Made by a program: the position numbers and the translations under genes
Assembly: GCA_029560815.1 (NCBI GenBank)
Contig: JAKQKF010000123.1
Span: 1-17,585 of the forward strand
DNA length: 17,585 nt
Direction of reading: 5' to 3'
From: a bacterium
Lineage (GTDB): Bacteria > KSB1 > UBA2214
Part shown: piece by piece, positions 1 through 6,159 of the stretch
Numbering within the stretch: position 1 is the stretch's first letter
Layout of the letters: every line of letters starts with the position of its first letter
The notes under the pieces: generated by a model
What the model was told of the DNA's origin: nothing
The model's database searches: none
The model's input: the letters and a program-made list of their open reading frames with translations, nothing else

Positions 1-908
1 CGGCGGTGACCAAAAAGCGCGAGGGCAAGGAGATCACCGAGATGGCCGAGCTGGTGCGGGCCGGAGCGGTCGCCTTTTCCGACGATGGCAGTCCGGTGAA
101 AAGCGCCGCGGTGATGCGGCACGCGCTCGAGTATGCGCACATGTTCGGCGTGCCGGTAATCGACCACTGTGAGGAGCCCGATCTGGCCGCCGGCGGCCAC
201 ATGAACGAGGGCTGGATGTCGACCCGGCTGGGCTTGCCGGGCATCCCCGACATTGCCGAGGCGGTGATGATCGCCCGCGATGTTGCCCTGGCCGAATTCA
301 CCGGCGGACATATCCATATCGCCCACATCTCCACGGCCAAGGGGGTTGAGCTGGTGCGCCGCGCCAAGGAAAATGGAGTCAGGGTGACCTGCGAGGTGAT
401 GCCGCACCACCTGGCTCTCACCGAGGAGGCGCTGGAACAGTACGACACCAATCTCAAGATGAATCCCCCCCTGCGCAGCCGCGCTGATGTGGAGGCCCTC
501 ATGGCCGGCCTGCGCGACGGCACTATCGATGTCATCGCCTCCGACCACGCTCCGCACAGCATCGAGGAGAAGGATGTTGAATTTGCCGCTGCGCCGAATG
601 GCATCCTCGGGCTGGAGACCATGCTCGGCATCATCCTCGCCAAGGTGGTGGCGGCCGGGGTGCTGCCGCTGCACCAGGCGCTGGAGAAGATGATCCTGGC
701 CCCGCGCCGGGTGCTCAATCTGCCCCTGCCGCTCATCAAAGAGGGCGCCCCGGCAAACCTGACCTTCTTCTCCCCGGACGAGAGTTGGACCGTGGCGGCG
801 AAACGGCTCAAATCTCTCTCCCGCAACATGCCCTATGAAGGCTGGAGCCTGCCCGGCAAAGTCCGCGGCGTGATCAATCGCGGGTTGCTCTGGACGGCGG
901 GATTGTAG
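1..908 (+). CDS. pyrC: Dihydroorotase, 3' part (5' end outside window)
   Basis: This is a cytoplasmic zinc amidohydrolase that closes carbamoyl-aspartate to dihydroorotate, the third step of de novo pyrimidine synthesis. The frame is open from base 3 and the first GTG at base 6 is internal, because the N-terminal 120-130 residues of the family, with the first metal motif HxH, are missing to the left. Counting from that GTG, the visible motifs are FSDDG (about residue 25), the metal-ligand His54 in DHCEEP, His107 in HIAHIS, the PHHL segment, KMNPPLRS, and the catalytic/metal Asp180 in ASDHAPH. The C-terminal strand VRGVINRG is also present. This is the long-type (class I, allantoinase-like, about 425 aa) dihydroorotase rather than the short E. 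coli type. The frame shows no damage. It is followed by a hairpin lacking a T-run and then the rplM promoter, so it ends its own transcription unit. Confidence 0.93.
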   Translation, partial: AVTKKREGKEITEMAELVRAGAVAFSDDGSPVKSAAVMRHALEYAHMFGVPVIDHCEEPDLAAGGHMNEGWMSTRLGLPGIPDIAEAVMIARDVALAEFTGGHIHIAHISTAKGVELVRRAKENGVRVTCEVMPHHLALTEEALEQYDTNLKMNPPLRSRADVEALMAGLRDGTIDVIASDHAPHSIEEKDVEFAAAPNGILGLETMLGIILAKVVAAGVLPLHQALEKMILAPRRVLNLPLPLIKEGAPANLTFFSPDESWTVAAKRLKSLSRNMPYEGWSLPGKVRGVINRGLLWTAGL

Positions 909-919
909 CCGGCTGACAA

Positions 920-955
920 ACGGCCGGGTTTCACGCTCTGGTGCAGCCCGGCCGT
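920..955 (+). terminator. Possible terminator hairpin after pyrC, no T-run
   Basis: A perfect 9-bp inverted repeat, acggccggg (920-928) and cccggccgt (947-955), encloses an 18-nt loop in which cac and gtg can also pair. It lies 12 bases after the pyrC stop. No run of T follows, so it is either a weak intrinsic terminator, a 3'-end stabiliser, or part of Rho-dependent termination. Confidence 0.4.
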
Positions 956-1039
956 CCCTGCGACTCGCCCCGGTACGGCCACTTTTACCCTTCCCTGCCC
1001 TATCTTCCTGAAAAAGCAAGTGAAATCGGCAGAAAAATC

Positions 1040-1068
1040 TTGCATAATTGCCGAATTTTTCCTATATT
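1040..1068 (+). promoter_or_regulatory. Sigma-70-type promoter of rplM-rpsI
   Basis: The -35 TTGCAT (1040-1045) and -10 TATATT (1063-1068) are separated by exactly 17 bases. The surrounding stretch is much more AT-rich than the neighbouring genes. The expected start of transcription is near 1075, giving a short leader of about 27 nt before the TTG start of rplM. Confidence 0.7.
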
Positions 1069-1101
1069 TCTCGGCTTAAGGCAAAATAAAGGAGAAATAT
1101 C

Positions 1102-1530
1102 TTGAAGACTTTTACCCCGAAACCCAGCGACATCACGCAAAAGTGGTACGTGATCGATGCGAACGGGCAGGTTTTGGGCCGTCTGGCCTGCAAGGTCGCA
1201 GAGATCCTGCGCGGCAAGAACAAGCCCATTTGGGCCCCGCACATGGATTGCGGCGATTTTGTCGTGATCGTCAACGCCGACAAGGTCAAGCTCACCGGCC
1301 GCAAGATGGAGCAGAAGAAGTACACCCATTTCACCGGTTATCCGGGCGGGTTGCGTCTGACGCCGATCGCGCGCATGATGGAGAAAAAACCTGAATTTGT
1401 CGTGCGTCATGCCGTGCGCGGCATGCTGCCGAGCAACACTCTGGGGCGTCACATGCTCAGGAAGCTCAAGGTCTATGCTTCGCCGGAGCATCCGCACGCC
1501 GCCCAGCAGCCAGAACCTATCACCCTGTAA
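1102..1530 (+). CDS. rplM: 50S ribosomal protein L13
   Basis: L13 is a primary-binding protein of the large ribosomal subunit needed early in 50S assembly. The 142-aa product has the same length as E. coli L13. It shows the family's N-terminal WYVIDANGQVLGRLA, the middle motif GDFVVIVNADKVKLTGRK with YTHFTGYPGG, and the C-terminal VRGMLPSN...LKVY region. The start is a TTG codon (1102-1104) preceded by AAAGGAG (1088-1094) at 7-nt spacing. No ATG in frame would keep the conserved N-terminus, so the TTG is well supported. It is first in an operon with rpsI, 34 nt downstream, the classical L13-S9 pair. Confidence 0.97.
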   Translation: MKTFTPKPSDITQKWYVIDANGQVLGRLACKVAEILRGKNKPIWAPHMDCGDFVVIVNADKVKLTGRKMEQKKYTHFTGYPGGLRLTPIARMMEKKPEFVVRHAVRGMLPSNTLGRHMLRKLKVYASPEHPHAAQQPEPITL

Positions 1531-1564
1531 TCGATCCCTGCTTGAGCAGACTTAAGGAGAGCAA

Positions 1565-1957
1565 ATGAAAGGTACGTACTACAACGCCACCGGCCGCCGC
1601 AAAAATGCGATCGCGCGCGTCTGGCTGGCGCCTGGTACCGGCGCCATCGAGGTTAATGAGAAGAACCTCCTCGACTATTTCAAGCGAGACACGCTCAAAA
1701 TGATCATTGAGCAGCCGCTTGAGGTGACCGGCAGTCAGGGCAAATGGGACATCAAGGCGCACGTCGAAGGCGGCGGGCTCACCGGTCAAGCCGGCGCGCT
1801 GCTGCTCGGCATCGCCCGCGCCCTGGTCAAGGCCAACGAAGAGCTGCGTCCGACGCTGCGCAAGAACGGGTTTCTGACCCGCGACCCGCGCATGGTCGAG
1901 CGCAAAAAGTACGGCCGTCCCGGCGCCCGCAAGCGTTTTCAGTTTTCGAAACGTTAA
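1565..1957 (+). CDS. rpsI: 30S ribosomal protein S9
   Basis: S9 is a small-subunit head protein whose C-terminal tail reaches the P-site tRNA. The 130-aa product has the family start [17 protein letters not shown], the central [19 protein letters not shown] and the basic tail [18 protein letters not shown]. It ends in Lys-Arg, as expected for the residues touching tRNA. ATG at 1565 has a good Shine-Dalgarno AAGGAG ahead of it. It is co-transcribed with rplM; its 34-nt spacer holds no promoter or terminator. Confidence 0.97.
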   Translation: MKGTYYNATGRRKNAIARVWLAPGTGAIEVNEKNLLDYFKRDTLKMIIEQPLEVTGSQGKWDIKAHVEGGGLTGQAGALLLGIARALVKANEELRPTLRKNGFLTRDPRMVERKKYGRPGARKRFQFSKR

Positions 1958-1974
1958 ACCAGGCTTATCACTCA

Positions 1975-2030
1975 CATCCTCCGTTGAACAAGGGGTGCCT
2001 GACAAGGTTATATCTCTGGGCTGGAGGATG
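1975..2030 (+). promoter_or_regulatory. Possible rpsB leader: weak promoter and/or hairpin
   Basis: The 102-nt rpsI-rpsB gap holds a perfect 8-bp inverted repeat, catcctcc (1975-1982) with ggaggatg (2023-2030), enclosing about 40 nt. Inside it TTGAAC (1984-1989) followed after 18-19 bases by TTATAT/TATATC could be a weak promoter. S2 controls its own operon through an rpsB leader in gamma-proteobacteria. Whether this hairpin has that role is inference. Confidence 0.35.
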
Positions 2031-2059
2031 GCGGATCAACCCCAAGATCAGGAGTTATC

Positions 2060-2854
2060 ATGGCTGAAGTCACTATTCAAGATTTGCTGCTGGCCGGAAG
2101 CCATTTCGGTCATCTGACCCGCCGCTGGAATCCCAAGATGAAGAAATTCATCTTTATGGAACGCAACGGCATCCACATCATCGATCTGAAAAAGACCATT
2201 GTCTGCCTGAACGAGGCCCGCGACGCGATCCGCAAGATCGTCGCCGAGGGCGGCTCGGTGCTGATGGTCGGCACCAAAAAACAGGCCAAGGACATCATCA
2301 AGCTTGAAGCCGACCGCTGCGGCATGCCCTATGTCACCGAGCGCTGGCTGGGCGGCACCCTGACCAACTTCGTCACCGTCAAGAAGAGCGTCAAACGCCT
2401 GAAGAATCTCGAGAAAAAGGCGACTGACGGCACCTACGACAAGGTGACCAAGAAAGAGATCCTCACCATCGAGCGCGAAAAGGAAAAGCTGGATAAGGTG
2501 CTTGGCGGCATCCGCGACATGAATCATCTGCCCACCGCCCTTTTCATCGTCGATTCCAAAAAGGAGTCGATCGCGGTCATGGAGGCCAAGCGGCTGAACA
2601 TCACCACCTTCGCCCTGAACGACACCAACGCGGATCCCGATTTCGTCGATTATCCGGTCCCGTGCAACGATGATGCTTTCAAGTCGATCAGCCTGCTCAC
2701 CCGCGCCATCGCCGAAGCCATCCTCGAGGGCAAGTCCGGACGCATCGATATGCAGATGGCCTCCGAGAGCGAAGGCAGCGAGGCGGAACTCGCCTACAAG
2801 AAAGAGCACGCAGAGAGTGCCGAGAGCTATTCCAGTGACGCCGTAAAGAAATGA
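2060..2854 (+). CDS. rpsB: 30S ribosomal protein S2
   Basis: S2 binds late to the small-subunit head and helps S1 to bind. The 264-aa product shows the diagnostic AGSHFGHLTRRWNPKMKKFI near the start, the strand GGSVLMVGTKKQA, the signature ERWLGGTLTNF around residue 95, and the NHLPTALFIVDSKKE and DTNADPDFVDYPVPCNDDA segments typical of S2. The C-terminus is extended by about 30 residues rich in Glu and Ser, past the IAEAILEGK end of the core; such tails vary between phyla. ATG at 2060 has CAGGAG upstream. It pairs with tsf 18 nt downstream, the usual rpsB-tsf operon. Confidence 0.97.
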   Translation: MAEVTIQDLLLAGSHFGHLTRRWNPKMKKFIFMERNGIHIIDLKKTIVCLNEARDAIRKIVAEGGSVLMVGTKKQAKDIIKLEADRCGMPYVTERWLGGTLTNFVTVKKSVKRLKNLEKKATDGTYDKVTKKEILTIEREKEKLDKVLGGIRDMNHLPTALFIVDSKKESIAVMEAKRLNITTFALNDTNADPDFVDYPVPCNDDAFKSISLLTRAIAEAILEGKSGRIDMQMASESEGSEAELAYKKEHAESAESYSSDAVKK

Positions 2855-2872
2855 TCAGTCAGGAGTAAGATA

Positions 2873-3466
2873 ATGTCCATATCCGCTTCATTAGTGAATG
2901 ACCTGCGCAACAAGACCGGCGCGGGTATGATGGATTGCAAAAAGGCCCTTGAGCAGACCGGCGGCGATATTGAGAAAGCCATCGATTATCTGCGCAAGCG
3001 CGGAGTGCAGCAGGCCGAGAAAAAGGTCGGCCGCAGCGCCAATCAGGGCATCATCCAGTCCTATATTCATCCGGGCAGCCGGCTGGGCGTGCTCGTCGAG
3101 ATCAACTGCGAAACCGATTTTGTCGCGCGCACGAATGATTTCCAGGAGTTCGCCAAGGATGTCGCCATGCAGATCGCAGCGGCCAATCCCCTTGTGGTCG
3201 ATCGCAGCGAGCTGGACCAGGAGAAGATCAACAAGGAGCTCGAGATCTACCGGGACCAGGCGCGCGAGCAGGGCAAACCCGAGGCCATCCTTGAAAAGAT
3301 CGCCCAGGGCAAGCTGGAGAAGTATTACCAGGAGGTCTGCCTGCTGGAACAGAGCTTTGTCAAGGATCCGAACAAGACCATCCGCGACCTGCTCAACGAA
3401 AAGATCGCCAAACTGGGCGAAAACATGATCCTGCGACGGTTCGTCCGGTTTCAGCTGGGCGAATAG
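2873..3466 (+). CDS. tsf: Elongation factor Ts, short form
   Basis: EF-Ts is the cytoplasmic nucleotide-exchange factor that reloads EF-Tu with GTP. The N-terminal UBA-like domain (about residues 1-50) has LRNKTGAGMMDCKKAL. The core carries the EF-Tu-contacting motif INCETDFVART near residue 80, which inserts at the EF-Tu magnesium site, and then LLEQSFVKDPNKTIRDLL. At 197 aa this is the short class with a single core subdomain, as in Thermus, rather than the 280-aa E. coli class. The frame is intact and the C-terminus matches the short class, so this is not a truncation. ATG 2873 follows CAGGAG. An intrinsic terminator begins 10 nt after the stop. Confidence 0.96.
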   Translation: MSISASLVNDLRNKTGAGMMDCKKALEQTGGDIEKAIDYLRKRGVQQAEKKVGRSANQGIIQSYIHPGSRLGVLVEINCETDFVARTNDFQEFAKDVAMQIAAANPLVVDRSELDQEKINKELEIYRDQAREQGKPEAILEKIAQGKLEKYYQEVCLLEQSFVKDPNKTIRDLLNEKIAKLGENMILRRFVRFQLGE

Positions 3467-3476
3467 AAAGTGGTTG

Positions 3477-3507
3477 AAGAGCGAAGTCGAGGCTTCGCTC
3501 TTTTTTT
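3477..3507 (+). terminator. Intrinsic terminator after tsf
   Basis: A perfect 10-bp stem, aagagcgaag (3477-3486) with cttcgctctt (3493-3502), has a 6-nt loop and is followed by an uninterrupted T-run to 3507. It lies between tsf and pyrH, ending only 23 nt before the pyrH start codon. Confidence 0.88.
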
Positions 3508-3530
3508 AGAGTCCTGAAGGAGGGTGACGC

Positions 3531-4262
3531 ATGAGCGATCCGGGCAAATCCGTCTTCCGCCGCGTACTGCTCAAGCTGAGCGGAGAAGCCCTCATGGGCG
3601 ACAGCAACCGTCTGGGCATCGATCCCCAGACCGTAGACCAGATCTGCCGCGAGGTGGCCGAGGTTGCGCGCATGGGGGTGGAGATTGGCATCATCATCGG
3701 CGGCGGCAATATCTTCCGCGGACTCTCCGCCAGCGCGCGCGGCATGGATCGCGTCACCGGCGACTATATGGGGATGCTGGCCACGGTGATCAACGCTCTG
3801 GCCCTGCAGGACTATCTGGAACGCAACGGCGCGGAGACGCGGGTGATGACGGCCATCAAGATGGAGCAGATCGCCGAGCCCTTCATCCGGCGCCGTGCGA
3901 TGACCCATCTCGCCCACGGCAAGATCGTCATTTTCGGGGCCGGCACCGGCAATCCCTATTTTACCACCGATACAGCGGCCGCCCTGCGCGCCATCGAGAT
4001 CGGCGCCGACGCCATCCTCAAGGGGACCAAGGTCGACGGGGTCTATGACAAGGATCCGGTCACCCATGCCGACGCCGTCAAATATGATCAATTGTCTTAT
4101 ATGGATGTGATCCGCGGCAGGCTCAAGGTGATGGACACCACGGCTGTGACTCTCTGTATGGAGAACGATCTGCCTATTCAGGTGTTCAATCTCAAGGAGC
4201 CCGGAAATCTGCTGCGTGTGATCCTGGGTGAATCCATTGGAACCAAAGTAACAGGTGAGTAG
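3531..4262 (+). CDS. pyrH: Uridylate kinase (UMP kinase)
   Basis: This cytoplasmic enzyme phosphorylates UMP to UDP with ATP; bacterial PyrH belongs to the amino-acid-kinase superfamily and is usually hexameric and GTP/UTP-regulated. The 243-aa product shows the N-terminal [13 protein letters not shown] phosphate-binding loop, [30 protein letters not shown], the [17 protein letters not shown] loop, and the [15 protein letters not shown] nucleotide-binding segment. The C-terminal part contains [23 protein letters not shown] 3531 has a strong GGAGG site. It follows the tsf terminator directly and overlaps in organisation with frr, which starts 3 nt after its stop, so pyrH and frr are translationally coupled. 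Confidence 0.97.
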   Translation: MSDPGKSVFRRVLLKLSGEALMGDSNRLGIDPQTVDQICREVAEVARMGVEIGIIIGGGNIFRGLSASARGMDRVTGDYMGMLATVINALALQDYLERNGAETRVMTAIKMEQIAEPFIRRRAMTHLAHGKIVIFGAGTGNPYFTTDTAAALRAIEIGADAILKGTKVDGVYDKDPVTHADAVKYDQLSYMDVIRGRLKVMDTTAVTLCMENDLPIQVFNLKEPGNLLRVILGESIGTKVTGE

Positions 4263-4265
4263 CCT

Positions 4266-4823
4266 ATGATAGAAGAGATTAAAAAAGATGTCCGCCACCG
4301 CATGGATGCGGCCGTGGAGAGCGTCCGCAGCGAGCTGGCCAAGCTGCGCACGGGCAAAGCTTCGCCCGCCATCCTGGACGGCATCGTCGTCAATTACTAC
4401 GGCACGCCGACGCCCCTGCGTCAGGCAGCCAACGTCAGCGCGCCGGAGCCGCGCCTGCTGGTGATCCAGCCCTGGGACCGCTCCCTGCTGGGTGAGATCG
4501 AAAAGGCGATCCTCAAATCCGACCTCGGCTTTAACCCCGCCAATGACGGCATCGTGGTGCGCATTCCGATCCCGCAGCTTACCGAGGAGCGCCGCGTCAG
4601 CCTGGTCAAGGTGGCCAAACGGGTGGGCGAAGAGGGCCGGGTGGCGGTGCGCAACGTGCGCCGCGACGGCATCGAGCGTCTGAAAAAGCTGGAGAAGGAT
4701 TCCAAAATCTCCGAAGATGACTCCCGCCGGGCTCAGGAGGAGGTGCAGCACGTGACCGACGAGCTGGTCAGAAAGATCGACGAGATCCTCGTGCTGAAAG
4801 AGAAAGAGATCATGGAGGTCTGA
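4266..4823 (+). CDS. frr: Ribosome recycling factor
   Basis: RRF, acting with EF-G, splits the post-termination ribosome. The 185-aa product matches the usual length. Domain I helices frame the sequence: near the N-terminus ELAKLRTGKASPAILDGI with VNYYGTPTPLRQAANVS, then LLVIQPWD and the NDGIVVRIPIPQLTEERR strand-helix. The last third (about 120-185) is the long charged helix with VRNVRRDGIERLKKLEKD. It starts 3 nt after pyrH, with the AGGTGAG ribosome site inside the pyrH end, and is followed by an intrinsic terminator. No uppS or cdsA follows, unlike the arrangement in many other bacteria. Confidence 0.97.
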   Translation: MIEEIKKDVRHRMDAAVESVRSELAKLRTGKASPAILDGIVVNYYGTPTPLRQAANVSAPEPRLLVIQPWDRSLLGEIEKAILKSDLGFNPANDGIVVRIPIPQLTEERRVSLVKVAKRVGEEGRVAVRNVRRDGIERLKKLEKDSKISEDDSRRAQEEVQHVTDELVRKIDEILVLKEKEIMEV

Positions 4824-4866
4824 GCGGCGGGGCCGCATCCGGCCGGACTTGTAATTTGAATGAGGG

Positions 4867-4899
4867 ACCGCGGCTGCACCAGCGCCGCGGTTTTTTTTT
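4867..4899 (+). terminator. Intrinsic terminator after frr
   Basis: An 8-bp GC-rich stem, accgcggc (4867-4874) with gccgcggt (4884-4891), with a 9-nt loop, is followed by nine T (4891-4899). It closes the pyrH-frr unit, 43 nt past the frr stop. Confidence 0.88.
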
Positions 4900-4912
4900 A
4901 TGGAGGAGTGTG

Positions 4913-5680
4913 ATGCCCGTCGTCTACGACCGTTTCGCCCGCTTTTATGATCTCGAGTACAGCCTCAAGGAGGATGACCTCCCCTTTTATCTCGATTTCG
5001 CCGACCGCTGCGATGGTCCGGTGCTGGAGATCGGGGCCGGCACCGGGAGGATCACTCTGGAGCTGGCCCGGGCCGGTCATCCGGTCTGCGGCATTGACGA
5101 TTCGGCCCGTATGCTGGCCATCGCCGGCAAAAAGCTGGGCGGGCTCCCGGAGGGAGCGGGAGAGGTGGAGCTGATCAAGGCCGACATGCGCGATTTCCGT
5201 CTTGAGCGCAAGTTCGCGCTCTGTATCATCCCCTTCCGCGCCTTTCTGCACAATCTCACCCAGGCCGATCAGCTGGCGACGCTCGCCGCCATTCATCGCG
5301 CCCTCCGCCCCGGCGGTATTCTCGCCTTCGACCTCTTTGTGCCTCTCCATCAGGTGCTCAGCCGGCGGGAATGGCATCAGGAGATCCCCGCCGATGAGCT
5401 GGCCGAACCGGAGCAGGGCGTCTCCCTGACCGTGGACATCGAACACGATCCCGCCCGGCAGCTGCTCTCCATCCGCAACACCTATCATCAGGCGGAGGGG
5501 AAAAAAAGCAGTGCGGTCATGCACTACCGCTACATCTACCGTTATGAGATGGAGGCCCTGCTGGCTCTGAGCGGTTTTACAGTCGAGGCGGTTTATGGTG
5601 GATTCAGCGAAGAGCCCTATGATTATCACAGCGGCGTGATGTGTTTCGTCGCCCGCAAGGCCGGCGGCCGGCGGCGCTAG
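4913..5680 (+). CDS. Class I SAM-dependent methyltransferase
   Basis: This 255-aa soluble protein has the Rossmann-type methyltransferase fold. Motif I is VLEIGAGTGR (residues 37-46), the acidic residue of motif post-I is Asp62 in GIDDS, then KADMRDF, and the post-motif III strand LRPGGILAFDLFVP. The N-terminal YDRFARFYDLEY is common in this 'methyltransferase domain 25' group. The substrate cannot be read from sequence; small molecules are usual for the group. I chose ATG 4913, with GGAGGAG 5 nt upstream, because an upstream TTG at 4856 in the same frame would place the frr terminator inside the gene. No promoter is obvious between the terminator and the start, so expression may come from read-through or from within frr. 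It converges on the minus-strand operon, with only 30 nt between the two stop codons. Confidence 0.88.
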   Translation: MPVVYDRFARFYDLEYSLKEDDLPFYLDFADRCDGPVLEIGAGTGRITLELARAGHPVCGIDDSARMLAIAGKKLGGLPEGAGEVELIKADMRDFRLERKFALCIIPFRAFLHNLTQADQLATLAAIHRALRPGGILAFDLFVPLHQVLSRREWHQEIPADELAEPEQGVSLTVDIEHDPARQLLSIRNTYHQAEGKKSSAVMHYRYIYRYEMEALLALSGFTVEAVYGGFSEEPYDYHSGVMCFVARKAGGRRR

Positions 5681-5710
5681 AAGGTTCTGCCCATGCAGCG
5701 GCGGGGCGGA

Positions 5711-6139
5711 TCAGTCCTGGTAGATGGAGAGCCTGGCGGCTGCGCTGCCGTTGAGGATGAAAGTGACAGTGCAGCCGGCCATGATGGGGAAGGGATTGGG
5801 CACAATTTTGCCCAGTTCGTTGGTATGCCAGATTTCGTTATAGTAATAGTAGGATGATTCAGCCTCGTTTTCCTTGCCCCCCTCCACCGCGGTGACATAA
5901 TCCTGGTCCTGAAAATCCCTGACTTCAAGCACGAAATGGTATTTCCCTGGCGGCACATAGCGGTTTTGCAGATCGCGGCCGTTCCAGAAATAGACATAGC
6001 GGCCCATGGGCGCGTCGTAAAAGAGCGCCTCATGGACCAGCTTTTTGTTCTTCTCCTCCGAGAGGGGATTCTTGCAGCCCGCTGTCAGGAGCACAGCGCA
6101 GAGGAGGAGGAGAAGAGGGATGGTGGATGTGCGGGTCAT
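5711..6139 (-). CDS. Small lipoprotein with FlgD-like Ig-fold motifs
   Basis: This 142-aa protein starts with a signal peptide and lipobox (LLLLCAVLLTAGC, lipid Cys at about residue 22), so it should be a membrane-anchored lipoprotein. The mature part contains YVYFWNGRDLQNRYVPPGKY and, near the C-terminus, VPNPF...LSIYQD. Both look like halves of the FlgD-like Ig domain found in sorting domains, but in swapped order. I do not recognise a characterised family and no enzymatic residues stand out. ATG at 6139 was chosen over a start further upstream because the hydrophobic signal begins there; it is 20 nt past the S9 peptidase stop, so it is the last gene of that operon. The ribosome site is weak, which suggests coupling to the gene before it. 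Confidence 0.72.
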   Translation of the reverse strand: MTRTSTIPLLLLLCAVLLTAGCKNPLSEEKNKKLVHEALFYDAPMGRYVYFWNGRDLQNRYVPPGKYHFVLEVRDFQDQDYVTAVEGGKENEAESSYYYYNEIWHTNELGKIVPNPFPIMAGCTVTFILNGSAAARLSIYQD

Positions 6140-6159
6140 GGCTTTGAGCCCAGAGAAAT

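Noticed and set aside
3393..4838. A 481-codon open frame on the minus strand opposite pyrH and frr
   Set aside because: It lies opposite two unmistakable genes and reads as a His/Asp/Leu-rich sequence with no domain; it is an effect of GC-rich codon use on the other strand.
4856..4912. Longer methyltransferase start at TTG 4856
   Set aside because: It would translate through the frr terminator hairpin and T-run; ATG 4913 has a strong ribosome site and the family N-terminus follows it.
5681..5710. Terminator in the 30-nt gap between the convergent methyltransferase and lipoprotein genes
   Set aside because: GC-rich repeats are present but no stem followed by T-run could be found on either strand.
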